From contig JAJOHG010000002.1 in assembly GCA_021029095.1 (NCBI GenBank), positions 1,736,001 through 1,800,000 on the forward strand: a stretch of 64,000 nt of DNA, given 5' to 3'. Within the stretch, counting starts at the first letter, position 1. The number at the start of each line of letters is the position of its first letter. The notes below the pieces were generated by a model, which was given only the letters and a program-made list of their open reading frames with translations, ran no database searches and was not told the origin of the DNA. This stretch comes from Phellopilus nigrolimitatus. Its lineage: Eukaryota; Basidiomycota; Agaricomycetes; Hymenochaetales; Hymenochaetaceae. Shown in pieces: positions 45,474 through 56,535 of this stretch. A program made the position numbers and the translations under genes.

Positions 45474-46493
45474 CTGTCTTGTAGCGGGTAATGATCCATT
45501 CGCAGTAATGAACCAAGCCTAAGCTAGCTCCTGCACAATTCGTTCAATCCCTGTCAAATTTTGTACATACACAGAAAGATACATTTCGAAATACCTGACA
45601 AAAATTTGTAGTCGTAGAGCAAGTAGAAAAAAAGATATTGTTGTCGCAAGTGCTGCCTGAGAGAGGATTTGCTGTTTTGCTAAGATTCTGAGCTAAGGTT
45701 ATTGCCTTTCATTATATTTTAAATCAAGCGCTCACTAGATATCTTCGAAATTTTACACATTTGTTTTCATGAACTGATCAGACAACTAATGAGTTTCTCC
45801 AAATTTAATGACAAATGTGGCTTGCTGTATGGTGTATCTAAGAACTTGTGAGCTGAGCTTGTTAGCTCGGAGGTGCATGTACTTTTCGTATTTTTCTTGT
45901 TCTAGCCAATTCCAAGACATCTCAGTTTTTCTACATATTCATACTATTCCTTATATTTAGCACTTGTATTTGATGCAATTAGTGTGACAGAGTTGATAGT
46001 TTTGAAGTTATGGGGTAGGCAAGAGGCCCTTCATGAAACCACAGAGTTCGGCCCATATGAGCCCATGGAGAAGGATAAAGGGCCTAACTCCGAAGCAACC
46101 CAGCCATAACGACATATATAACTCCTAAGGATGCTTTGGGCTCGAAAATACACTTGAAATCAGATTTCTGGTTGAATGAGACCAGATCTGAAAACCAGGA
46201 GACATAGGTCGACCGAGTATATGCGTGTTCCCACGCTGGTTCATTGCAGGCAACGACGCGCGCGATCTGTGAGTTCCCACGCTGGTTCATTACTACGAAA
46301 TCCTTCAATTTGAGTCCTCATACCGTAAAATCTATATAATATTTACCCGTACATATTTCACCATTCTGACACTGTATAGTACTCAGTGACATGCTAGCTT
46401 ACAAGTATATCTTGGAAGAATACAAAGGGCTGTTTCACAAAAACTGATTTACATCGACGAGTCTTAGTTGGTTCATTACCCGCTACAAGACAG
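45474..46493. mobile_element. Non-autonomous TA-flanked element (Tc1/mariner-like MITE), about 1.0 kb
   Basis: Perfect 21-bp terminal inverted repeats, 45474-45494 and 46473-46493, beginning CTGTCTTGTAGCGGGTAA, each bordered by TA (45472-45473 and 46494-46495), the target duplication of Tc1/mariner elements. The subterminal motif ggttcattac (or its complement gtaatgaacc) recurs near 45506, 46239, 46283 and at the right end, and a 19-bp direct repeat starting gttcccacgctgg occurs at 46227 and 46273; such subterminal repeats are typical transposase binding sites. The interior is AT-rich and holds no transposase-like frame, so it would depend on an enzyme encoded elsewhere. Confidence 0.75.
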
Positions 46494-46495
46494 TA

Positions 46496-47592
46496 GTTCC
46501 ATACGATGAGTGAAATGTATTGCCAAGTACTTGTTAAGCGGAGGAAAACAGGCTTTTCTTAAGGCAACAGATTGTAACAAACCCCGCGGGAGGTCTTAAT
46601 TTAAATATATACATAAATTATGTGGCTTGCTTATCCAACCTCGTTCTTCTTGATCGCCGCAACTAGACTTATCAGGACATTTGTCCGTCCGGGGTTATTC
46701 GAGCCGACGTGTCGTATATTTTCACATTGGAAAAGTTATGTGCTGTAGCTTGAGGGCGATGTCTGTCTTTCTCCTGACGAGTTAGTACGGCCACCGGTGG
46801 TTTCTCGGGGATCACGTCGCGAAGAGTCGAAGACTACCCACATATCTACCTACCTCGCGCACGGAACTTCTCTACCTTATAGTCTGCGCCTAATTTACCT
46901 TCTGTTACCAAAAAAGGATGATTGGCGTTCTGCTATGCTTGATATAGGCACTCCGCTATGATTGCCTTTCTTGTAGCACGCTTCGCATCACGCTCGGCCA
47001 TTCGGCCGTCAAACCTTAGACCACGTGTATGTATTCGAGGCTCTTCCTATCTTCGACGGTTGCGATCGCTCTGAGGGGTTACAAGATCCAATATGTAGAT
47101 TTGCTTCTTATGCCTCAGATCCGCGGCGCACTTACAATTACAAGCAGGTCCGATCACAGCTCAATATAAAGCCAACCATAATCGGTCAAGTCTTTAGCTC
47201 GATTCAGGCTCTTCCCGACGCTTAGCCTAGTACATCCGGAAGTGCTATCAAGCGAGCTGGACTTCCTGGTTTACATCTTCTGGCCGCGTAGTCGTCCCCG
47301 GCTTCCTCGTCTGACATTCATCGTCGCCCCCAACTTTGGGCAGTAGCTGCTCAACACTTACGCTTTTCTCTCTATGTTCTTATTCTAGCTGCTTGCATTG
47401 GCCGTTTTGGAGGATACCCGAATACCCGGTGAGTTTAATTTGTTGCTTCTCCTTTGTCGTCCTCCAGTTAAAAAAACTGACGTTGGTTTTGCGTGTGCTT
47501 GCTAGACTGCAGTTTCACAAAACACTTAAATCGGCCTCACTGGGAGCCTCTTGACGAAACTTGGAAACTACTCGCTTCTTGCACATATAATC
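46496..47592. other. 1.1-kb gene-free stretch upstream of DUF6533 copy 2
   Basis: No supported gene or repeat; contains the promoter region of the following gene. Confidence 0.45.
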
Positions 47593-49456
47593 ATGTCAGA
47601 CACCGCGGCTGCAATGGAGCAGGAGCTCCTGATACAAGGCGTGCACGACTCAATCGCAACGCGTTATGTCACCGGTCCGTAATCCTTATTTCATATTTCT
47701 TTCTCCCGGATTAATGCTGCTGTGACGTGCATAGCTGTCGGCCTTGTCTTCATGCTGTACGATCATCTTTTGACCTTTCAGGACGAGGTAAATCTAGTCT
47801 GGACCGCGAAACCATCATTTGCGAAGAAGCTATTTCTTTTGAATCGCTACGTTGTACCGATAAGCCAAGTCATGACTGCAAGCTGTGCGTCCTTTAGCCT
47901 TCATCCCCTCTCATGTATAAATACTCATAGAGGAGTTGCGCAAGTCATGAATCATTTCGGGGAAAGCTTGCTTTCAGACGATGTGAGTTAACACTCGTTT
48001 ATGCTCTCGCGGAAGTTGACATCTCCCGCTTGAAAACAGGATTGCAAAATGTTTCTCTGTGTTACATTTATTCTTGGAATCTTGTCTGTTGGGTGCGCGA
48101 ACGTCCTAGTAATATTGCGGGTAATTACGCTGTGGGAACGTGATCGAGTATGTTTTTGCATTTGCCGTGCAGAAGGCCAGTAATTTATTTTACAAATTTG
48201 CAGCGAGTCGTTAAGCTCATGGGCATCGGGTTTCTCTTTTGCTTCACCCCAACCCTTTGTCTGACGATCATTGTACTTTCAAAGGCTTACGGTGCGTTGA
48301 TAAATAACCCGTGCTCGACCGAAATCTCTCAAGAACTTCCTGCTAACCTCTATGATTATTATATACATATGCGCAGTCGGTTTTGTATACGTTGAGCACG
48401 TACACATGTGCGTCTCGACTGTTAAGGCGCCTGAACTTCCTGGCGTATGGGCTTGCTCAGTGCGTCTTTTCCTTCTGATAAGCAGAGCTCCGACTTCCCC
48501 CGCGACACTCGTAGCTTGTCTTCTTTCTAATTGTTCTCTTTTTCGGAAGATGGTTTTTGAGGTGCTTGTTCTGGCGTGTGTGGTATTTAATGCGATCGGC
48601 CGTCCCCGCTTGCAAGACACGCCCTTGCGGCGCGTGCTGTACCGCGATGGTTTATTCTTCTTTGTTGTAAGCATCCTTTGACTATCAGAGAGAATGACAT
48701 TTGACATCGAATGATCTTCCGCACCTAGTTTTTGTCGAGTAAGCTCGAGTCTTTCATTTAAGAGATGAGCGCCGAAGCTAATGAGCATACAATTCTCATG
48801 AAGCACTACGGACCATTAACCTTATTATATCTATCGCCGCCAGGGTTCGTGCCCTATTCTATGTCCATTTCATTTGCTTATTTTCTCGATGACAATAGTC
48901 AACATTGATTCTTGTTTCGTCATAGTACGCTTTCTCTCTCGCTTTTTCAATCAACCTCGCATCTTACTTATCCTCACGCCTAAGTTTCGTCTGGTCCATG
49001 ACGACGCTCGTGCTTAATCACTCTCTCCTGGACATCCAGAAAGTCGCATCACTCTCGTCGCACTCGCACTCCGCTTCGCGCACGCGAGTCTTGCGGCGCG
49101 GACGAACGCATAGCGGCAGCCACAGCCTCAAGTTGACGACCGCGTTGAGCAAGACGTCGGTCGACTCAAACTCAGCTGCAGAATCTGGAATGGCCTCCAC
49201 ACCTGTTTCCGTGCACACCGGGTCGCGCGTGCGGTCGCGTTCTCCGCTATACTCAGGCGCAGACGTGGGGCCTGGGTCTGACAGGGTCAATGCGTTTGGG
49301 ATCGAACATGTGCTGAATGAGGCCGATGATGACAATTACTTCATTACAGAGGGTGCATACTCGGATGAGAGTTTTGCTGCTGGCGAGCAAAATCTGGACG
49401 TGCACGAAGGAGCGTGGGGGATTGAGCTAGGGAATAGGCGTATACACGAGCCCTGA
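47593..49456 (+). CDS. DUF6533 family seven-helix membrane protein (copy 2)
   Basis: Start ATG at 47593 (MSDTAAAMEQELLIQGVHD). Exons follow the same order as copy 1: AVGLVFMLYDHLLTFQDEV (DUF6533 signature), AQVMNHFGESLLSDD, MFLCVTFILGILSVGCANVL, VVKLMGIGFLFCFTPTLCL, GFVYVEHVHMCVSTVKAPEL, MVFEVLVLACVVFNAIGRPR, then LSTYNSHEALRTINLIISIA and finally SFVWSMTTLVLNHSLLDIQ with a 150-residue hydrophilic tail rich in Ser/Arg, then acidic. The exon near 48750 is joined through an intron from 48735 (gtaagc) to the acceptor near 48784. The tail is about 90 residues longer than in copy 1. Frame intact. Function unknown. Confidence 0.83.
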
Positions 49457-49868
49457 CCGTCTGATTCATGCTGTGGACTTGATCTGTATTTCGTATATAC
49501 ATGTACGTTTCTCTCGCGACCTTGTTAATTGGTTTATTTCCATGATGGGTACTTAGGGCCTCAAAGAATCATGTACGTCGGAAAGGGCGACGTTTCTCTC
49601 AGAGGTATGCTGAGCATGTCTGCCAGTAGAACATTCTGCTGCTTTGTCTTCCCTTATATTACGTCGTCGACGTCTTGAATTCATACGGGTCACAAGCGGT
49701 CATGACTGGGCATTAAAGCCGAGATAGAGACGACTTAAGCAAATCTCAGAACCACATAATTCTTGCACGAACGTAAGCAATCTCACTAGTTTGATTTACA
49801 AAGCAGCTGAAATACCCTATTCTCTCGTACGTGCATTGTTCTCCTTCAAACTTGTTGTCTCGCACCCC
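49457..49868. other. Intergenic region between convergent genes
   Basis: About 410 bp; no supported feature. Confidence 0.45.
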
Positions 49869-50610
49869 TCAGTGCCTCAACCCGTTTACTCCCATGGCCC
49901 TCATCGTTCCCTTCGCCCTTTCAGTGCAATTCTCGAACTTGCGGATTCTCAGACCCGCGTCGAAGTCCTTAACACTCGCGGCGTCGACGTTAATCGTTGT
50001 CTCCCCCTTCAAAGACGTCTCGCTTGTAATGTAATCGTTGCTGTGGATCTCGACGTCGCATCGCGCATGTGAGACATCGTACCCTTCCCAGGACCCGACG
50101 ATCCACTCCTCGTTCCATGCGTCGAGGATAAAATACACGTCAGAACGCAAGACGTACTTCCTCTGGTAAAAGAACAGCTCCGAACGAGGAGCCACCTCGA
50201 CCCTCGTAGTCTCCGTCTTCGAGGTCGTCGTCTCCTCGGAGTGGAACGTCTTCTCGCTGTGCTCCGCTGAGATCGTGATGCCCTTAAACGCAGCAGACAG
50301 GCCGATCGTGTTGCTGACTTCAGAGCCGTTGGTCACCTTGAGCTCAGTCTTGTACTCCTGCGTGTACGACTGGGCGGCGGAGGTGCTGTTGTCCCAGGAC
50401 ATGAGCTTGTCGTTCTGGATTTGGACTAAATAGTTCGTGACGATGGCGTATAGTGCCTCATCTCCAGCGGCAGAATAGACGGTCTGGCGGCTTCGGCTGA
50501 GGAGAACGTCACCACTCTGGGGTCGACTAACGAGGAACTTCGTGACGGGGTCGTTGCCTTTGGGCTGGGGGGAATGGGAATGACACCAACGGTCAGTCGA
50601 CAAAATTGGC
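49869..50610 (-). CDS. Unrecognised beta-rich protein with Ser/Thr-rich amphipathic hairpin (5' exons unresolved)
   Basis: The main exon runs from the acceptor near 50567 (PKGNDPVTKFLVSRPQSGD) to the stop at 49869. It is dominated by alternating polar/apolar strands: TQEYKTELKVTNGSEVSN, then TIGLSAAFKGITISAEHS, EKTFHSEETTTSKTETTRVE, followed by YQRKYVLRSDVYFILDAWN. This arrangement resembles the membrane-insertion region of aerolysin/ETX-MTX2-type beta proteins, but the resemblance is to a pattern and not to a named family. An upstream exon ends SRSKIM at a gtgagt donor near 50642 and can be followed back to about 50730; its start codon is not clear (an ATG-CAT exon with donor gtaaga near 50874 is one option). 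No signal peptide can be assigned. Confidence 0.5.
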
Positions 50611-50649
50611 GGACACGAAAGAGGTTTGCAGACTGTACTCACCATGATT

Positions 50650-51811
50650 TTCGATCTCGAGTTTGGGTTGTAGTCTCTGGGCGTGTAGATGCCCGGTATT
50701 TGTACACTCGGGGACAGGTCAACCGAGGAGGTGGTGCTGCCTCGACTCGTTCATATCCGCCGACGTCGGTTCAGCAAAACAAGGGCGCGCAACGTGTGTA
50801 TCTTTCAAGTTTCCTTTGCTGTTTGAACGACGCCCCCAAAACGAGCACTTTAGGCTCGCATATCTTACATGCATGGAACCGCGATCGCATCCGGAGCGGC
50901 GCATCAGCAGGAAGCCATGCCAGTACTAGTACTAGTATAGGCCCTAGTAGTCCCCGAGCTCCAGCAAATACGGGTCGCGCGAATATCGATCCGACAGTGC
51001 TCGTAAATTGCAAAAAATAGTGCAGGAAGTCAGATTTCCCCGGACTGAAGCTGGGCTGGAAGTGCTAGGACATGAACTCGAGTAAGCTTCTATTCGTTCG
51101 CCTTTCGACCGAATTTCGTGCACATGCCACCGCATCGACAAAATCACATATTCTGTGACGACAATTATCGAGAACTTGAGAGGATTCCCTGGTCCTTTCA
51201 GTGTGCCAAAAGCAATAAAATCGGGAGTAGTACTAGTAGTACGGAATCAGTGCATGGTATGCGAATATTGTTCGATTCCGGCACCTTCCGAACTCTTTCG
51301 GTTCCGTTTGTTTCGATGTCTCTTGCCATCGAATGAGGCATCCAGAAAAGTATATTGGAAAGAAAGAGCTTGTTGTGCACCTATAGCAACCTTCTTAACA
51401 TTCAAGTAAAGATAAGAATTGCATACAATAAGACTAAAAAAGATATTGGATATAATGGGCGACGATAGTGGGACCGATTATTAAATAGAACTCCTTGAGA
51501 CCAAGACAAAATAAAGGGATGCTTGGGAAAAGAGGAAAACGTGCAACAGAGGAGGTGGGAGGGTGGTCAGCTGTGAATATCTCCGATGGGAGAAGAGTAC
51601 GTGTGGACGTGAGCATCTGGACGATATAGATGTCTGATAACTGTGTTTGATTTGGTTCGATCTCCACTGGCTCCCGAAATACAATACTCGACGCTTCAGT
51701 CTTCCGCGACTTTGAATTCGATGCGCGGACGAGCGCTTCGGCGCCTCCGCTCGACGAGAAGATAGCTCACTGATTTGATACAGATAACGATGCCGCTGTC
51801 AGATGCCAAGG
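50650..51811. other. 1.2-kb stretch with unresolved 5' exons and otherwise nothing seen
   Basis: The first 250 bp probably contain the upstream exons of the beta-rich gene. Near 50927 and near 51225 there are short ACTAGT-type tandem runs (agtactagtactag and agtagtactagtag). The rest shows no gene. Confidence 0.4.
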
Positions 51812-52476
51812 TCACACAATACAGAGACAGACGAAATAGTGCTGACTGATGAGTGCATCAAGGGAATCGACGACTTCGGGCTTTATCTCTAGGTAGGCAT
51901 GCTGGGACATCCGGAAAAAGAAGAAATGCCGCTTGTGTGGATGACGAACGACAAGTGGCTCCTTGTTGTCGCTATCTGGACGGATCATCTGCAGCAGAAA
52001 TCAATCTGAGAGGTAAATCTGACTTATGGATAGTATGATAGTTTACCTGCAACTGCCGTCTGTGCGTTTTCCAGCGGTACTGAACACCCGAATTGCCGTG
52101 GAAGTAACCTCCTCTGCTGACAAAACACCGCTCAGCCAGAGCCAGAAAAAAAGAAGGACAACGAAATTGAGTATGAGTCACTTACACTTTCTGCGATTCC
52201 TTTTGCAGAAATCTGGAGGCTGGTATCCATTCCGCATCCTGGCCGCCGAAGCGCAGGCGGGTTTCGCGGCCGGGCTCACGCTCGATCTCTGCGATAGTGA
52301 CCATTTCTGCCGTGTCTGTGTCGAGCTTCTTTATCTTCGTGAGGTTGGGGTGCCAGAAGCGCGTGACGACCTCGTAGTAAAATGCGTCGTCGTCCACGGC
52401 GATGGTTGTGTTCCGTATGGAGTTGGTCGAAAGCACTAGTTTGTGCGGCGGCTCTACTTTCTTGGGAGGAGGCATT
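51812..52476 (-). CDS. DUF6593 family protein
   Basis: Small basidiomycete family of unknown function. Start ATG at 52476 (MPPPKKVEPPHKLVLSTNS; the frame is open further upstream but with no better start). Exon 1: IRNTTIAVDDDAFYYEVVT, TKIKKLDTDTAEMVTIAEIE and RLRFGGQDAEWIPASRFL; exon 2: GYFHGNSGVQYRWKTHRRQL; exon 3: MIRPDSDNKEPLVVRHPHK then the hydrophobic end LEIKPEVVDSLDALI to the stop at 51812-51814. Pattern and length (about 165 aa) fit DUF6593 well: lipocalin-like small beta domain with conserved E-I-E and F-G-G followed by W. Introns near 52100-52183 and 51990-52050 have clear borders. Frame intact. Confidence 0.82.
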
Positions 52477-52604
52477 GCAAGTCGGAAGCGGAGACTTAGG
52501 CGAAATAAAAATCTAGTAGAGCTGCGTCCAGGATGCAGCAGGAAGGACAAGAAGGTTCCGGTAGGCAAGCTCGAGAGGATATCTTGTTTCATTGAGTTTT
52601 ATCT

Positions 52605-53040
52605 TATATAACACGCCTCCGACGAGTACCCACAGCAGCACAGAGAGTCCCCACGACACACCCAGATAGCCAAGAGGAGTCTGGGAAAACAGAGTTTCCA
52701 GAGATTAGGCTCCCGTCATCGCTCGACCAGAAACCCGATTTGGCATCGAATAAGAATACGAATGAGCCTTGAGATCGCGCGGTGGGTAGAATGACCGCTT
52801 GCCAACGCGAGCGTGTAGGGGAGAGCACCGAAGATGATCGAACCCAGGAAAGATAATTGGCTGCGCCAGCAGAGCCACTTGACGGTGGGATCACAGTAGT
52901 TCGTATTCGGTCTCAAACATTGGTAGCCGATGATAGTTTCGTCAAGCCTATGGGAGATATTCCGAACATTCCTCGCAGCAGCATACTGCGCTCAGGTGCC
53001 ACGATAGTTGATGGCTTGGAAGTAAAATCTGCAATCAGCA
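52605..53040 (-). pseudogene. Probable membrane-protein gene remnant with in-frame stop
   Basis: Not recognised. On the minus strand one frame reads FYFQAINYRGT, a TGA at 52992-52994, then AQYAAARNVRNISHRLDETI, IGYQCLRPNTNYCDPTVKW and a membrane helix LSFLGSIIFGALPYTLALAS. The smooth continuation on both sides of the stop suggests a former sense codon. A ttttcccag acceptor near 52685 could add an exon with another hydrophobic segment (GYLGVSWGLSVLLWVLVGG). No start codon or clear first exon is found. It could also be an active gene with an undetected splice. Confidence 0.35.
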
Positions 53041-53516
53041 AAAGACAGTCACTGGTCACATAGTTCTCACGGATGTTCTGTTCACCGTCTTCAGGCCTCT
53101 CATATTTCACTTTATTTCTTCCGCTCTGAACAGAGACGTCCCAGACCAGTAGATCGCATAACAGCCACATATTTTCTCTACGTTTGGTCTCTTTTGATTG
53201 GACCAAACCTCTGCAGAACAAGATAAAAAATGTGGCTCCGAACTTGCCTGTTTTGGCGAGTGCTGTGTGCTTGATCGCGTCGCAGCTCGCCGCTGTCTGG
53301 CGACGACCGAACTCTCTTTCACCTCGCCTTTTGCGCAAGGCTGACGATCGCTGTGTGCTTGACGACGCCCGAGTCCGATTGTCGTGTGCTCACGTCGTCC
53401 CTCGCGCTGACTGCTGTCGCAACGCCTCGCACACTTCACGCGCCAGCTGGTATATCACTCGACTCGTCGCGCCTTCTGGGCGCACACACAGCTCGGCTCG
53501 ACCCCACTGACGATAC
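53041..53516. other. Upstream region of the SEC2-like gene
   Basis: About 475 bp, divergent from the membrane-protein remnant; open frames here are not convincing. Confidence 0.4.
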
Positions 53517-55079
53517 ATGCTGCATTACCCACTTCCACTGGCGAACAGCATGATGAACGGGAAGCCGTTGCCGACTCGCCCAGACGGCCTGCGCTCGACA
53601 GCGCCCGCGGCGGAAATCGCGCTGCTCGGCAATCTCCCGGACGAGCTGCACGACATGCGGCGTGTGCAGGCGTACGGCCAGGAGGAGGATCTGAAAGAGG
53701 CGCTTGGGAAGATGATAGGCAGAGTGGAAGAGCTGGTGAGGCCGTCCTTCACGCTAACCTGACGGCCCGGCGCTGACCGACAGTAAAGAGCTCAATGCTC
53801 AGCCAAGCCCACAGGACGCAGACGGAGCTCGAAACGTCTCTGAAGCTCACGCGCTCGAATCTGCAGCTCGCGCTCGCGAACAACGAAATGCTTGAAGACG
53901 CGCTTAAGCGGGAGAGCGCGACTGGGAGCAAGGACGTCGGCTGGCGGCGGCGGAGCGACCGCCCCGAGTCGCGCCAGGGCATCAGAAAAGAGCAAGACTC
54001 CACCGAGCGGCCGCCATCGCGACAGAGCGGCGGCGACGCGTCCTCCTCCTCCGTGCTCTCCACGCCGACCAGCGAGGCCTCCGCGTCGAGCCCGCCGCCG
54101 GTGAAGCCGACCTCGCCGCCGCCGCCCGTCGTGCACGACTCGCGGTTCTTCCGTTTCCGGTTCGGTTCGTCTTCCGCATCGACGAGCCCGAACCTGAATG
54201 CGCACGCGGGGCCGGCGTCCCGCCCCCAGAGCCCGACCCTGCGAAAGCACGCGGACGTGATCCGCGACCGTGACGCGAGCCACCTCACGAGCGCGTCGCT
54301 CCCGAGCCTCGTCGCGAACACGAACAAACGCGAGGAGGAGCTCGTCGCAGAGCTGGAGTCCGAGCGCGCGAAGTATACAAAAGTGGTCACCGAAAAGAGC
54401 ACCTTGGAGCAGGAGCTCGAGGGGCTGAGCCAGGCGCTGTTCGAAGAAGTACGCCAATCTTATTTTACTTTTAGTAAATCTTTAAGCATGACACTTATTT
54501 TTGGACTAGGCGAACAAGATGGTCGCACACGAGCGCATCAAGTGTGCCGAGATCGAGGCGGAGCTGCGGCAGATCCGCCAGGAGAAGGATGCCCTCCGGG
54601 GCGCGATGCGCATCATTGAGCAGGAGAACTCGCGCCTGAAGAGCCCCGCGCTCACACAATCCCCGCAGGCTCCTGATTCCTATTCTGGAGCAGCCAACGA
54701 GTTTGCCAACGACATCACACCTCACGACACGCGGCCGCCCTCGCGCGCGGGAGCCAGGTCGTCGTCGAGCGGCTTGCGGACGCAGAGCCCAACGCCGTCT
54801 ATGTCGCCGTCCGAGGGCTCGATGTCGATGTCATCGTCGGTGCAGGGCTGCCGCTCGAAGTCGAGCGAGTCGGAGCGCGGCTGGGCATCACCGGAGCCCG
54901 AGTTGGAGGGCTCGGCGGAGCATGTGCTGGAGTTGGAGGAGCAGGAGACGAAGACGGGCTTCGAGCAGACGGAGAAGGAGAGAAAGAGCGGCGCTGAGGC
55001 TGTGACTGAGGCGAGGTTCTCGGTGCCGGTTTCCCCGCTGCCAGACATGCCTGTGGAGGAGTCGCCGTGGGCACAGTAG
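53517..55079 (+). CDS. SEC2: SEC2-type Rab guanine nucleotide exchange factor
   Basis: Activates Sec4/Rab8-type GTPases on secretory vesicles. Start ATG at 53517 (MLHYPLPLANSMMNGKPL); a second ATG ATG lies at 53550. Exon 1 joins exon 2 through an intron whose acceptor is the aag at about 53788 (frame SSMLSQAHRTQTELETS), since the earlier cag gives a stop. A long coiled coil begins in exon 1/2 (LETSLKLTRSNLQLALANNE), is interrupted by a Ser/Pro-rich insert of about 110 residues, and resumes in LVAELESERAKYTKVVTEKS. The Sec2 core LSQALFEEANKMVAHER spans the second intron (about 54448-54510) and continues IKCAEIEAELRQIRQEKDAL. The C-terminal 150 residues are disordered and acidic. Insert in the coil is unusual compared with yeast SEC2. 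Frame intact. Confidence 0.86.
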
Positions 55080-55739
55080 CGTGGAGAGGGTTGAAGTCGC
55101 GCAAGACGTCGTACACATTTGTAGGCGCTGATTTGCTTCCTGAATTGTCTGCTCCGTCTCGTGCTCACCTTTTTCGTTACTAAAGCTTAACTTCGCTTCT
55201 TCTTCTTTCTCTTCCAGATTCCAGACGCACCGTCCTGACCATAGCTTGCTTTCGCACCATACCCCTTCTCATTGTTTTGTCTGTTGCCCTTTTAGCTTTT
55301 CGTTTCGCGAGCACGAATGTTCTGTGGACTCTTTTACTTCATTTTCCTCATTGTTCTTCGCCCTTTCGCTTCTATATCCCGGCCACCCTCTATGCGGGAT
55401 GTGCCAGACCTCATAACCCATCTGCATGTGTACTAGTAAAATCACGATTGCAATTTATCACCCACCATATGTTCGACACCGAACTCCTCAAGAAAGGCCA
55501 GATGCAGTTATCGGAGGAAAAGGCTCCACGCGATAAACATGTAGGGCCTTGTGGGTCCAAACGGACCCGCCTGTCGCGACCACGCGTGCGAAGCGCCACG
55601 ACGAAGCCCAGAGCTCCATGCTGGCAACATAAACGCTTACAGCGCGCAATTCTGGCGGTATTCGAATGAGCTTTCGTGTACGATAGAAAGAGGGGAAATC
55701 AGTGTCATTTGTGGTCTCCTCGCTGTAGTAAGCCACATT
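55080..55739. other. Spacer between SEC2 and the tandem array
   Basis: 660 bp; 3' flank of SEC2, T-rich until about 55350. No gene recognised; composition becomes GC-richer from about 55550. Confidence 0.45.
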
Positions 55740-56083
55740 TTCTAGGTCGGTGCGGGAGTGCCGCGGGACTGCACCAGTGTGCAGTGAGAGACGACACGGG
55801 CGCGTGCTGACCTAGACGGCGGTGGGGTGATCTGGCTGCTGCTGTTGACGTCGATATAACAAACAGGATGAAGGAGAAGAGGCGGCGCGGAGATCTCGCA
55901 GAAACACCAAGGACGCGGTCTCAGCAACGTTGCATGTTTTGCGGGCAATCTTCCATATGCCCGTTGGCTAATTACGCACACAATGCTTTCTGCTTTCTGC
56001 TCTGGATACGGGGCCCGTATCTGTTTGCACCATTTGCGTCCTGGCAAATTTGTCTGTACGCCACTTTGCACAGGCTCATTTTC

Positions 56084-56177
56084 TATATAAGACGCATCCC
56101 TGGCAGCCTTTCTCGCCTCAACATATCCACTTACCAGAAACAAGGTGCGCATCTGACTGATCTGCAGTGATCTGCAG
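56084..56177 (+). promoter_or_regulatory. TATA promoter and leader of unit A
   Basis: TATATAA at 56084-56090 within the stretch ctatataagacgcatccc, which also occurs in units B and C at the same distance (about 140-147 bp) from the start-codon position. A 33-nt segment 56145-56177 (gtgcgc...ctgcag with ctgac branch-like motif) looks like a tiny leader intron. Confidence 0.65.
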
Positions 56178-56223
56178 CGCTTATTCATATGTTTTGTTCT
56201 GGGACAGCGCACTTGACTTTAAC

Positions 56224-56535
56224 ATGCCGCCCAAGTTTGAGCACAGCCCCGCGGACTATGAATATGTGGTTACACAGGCCCATATAAAGATCGCCACCGC
56301 CATCGTCGGTCCCCACGATACGCATTTGCAACAAGCCGACGACAATGTAGCACGGGCTCTTGCTGAGATTCAGAATTGTAAGGACGAGCTGGAAGATATC
56401 CTTGAAAAGAAGAAGCAGAACCCACAAGCGTACCTGGAGACGGAATGCACAGTGAAAATGAGACTGAAGTTCATGGAAGATCTGCACCAGCATTGGTCGA
56501 AGTATGTACATGAATTATTACACCCCATAGAATAG
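56224..56535 (+). CDS. Small helical protein A of the tandem array, 103 aa
   Basis: Not recognised. ATG at 56224 (MPPKFEHSPADYEYVVTQ), stop TAG. The first 40 residues are polar, the rest is a charged helix (ALAEIQNCKDELEDILEKKK) ending in MRLKFMEDLHQHWSKYV, which is the signature shared with proteins B and C: M-K/R-x-K-F ... H/E-Q-Y/H-W-x-x-Y/F-V. No signal peptide, no membrane helix. An upstream ATG at 56191 is out of frame and overlaps the start, so translation could be reduced or leaky. The frame is also open upstream through FWDSALDFN, a peptide conserved in the leaders of B and C. Confidence 0.55.
   Translation: MPPKFEHSPADYEYVVTQAHIKIATAIVGPHDTHLQQADDNVARALAEIQNCKDELEDILEKKKQNPQAYLETECTVKMRLKFMEDLHQHWSKYVHELLHPIE

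Noticed and set aside
46084..46308. 75-codon minus-strand frame inside the TA-flanked element as a transposase remnant
   Set aside because: No DDE/D or helix-turn-helix motif and it overlaps the internal direct repeats.
53749..54457. Two long minus-strand open frames over the SEC2-like gene
   Set aside because: Arg/Val-rich by-products of a GC3-rich coding strand; the plus strand carries a recognisable Sec2 core.
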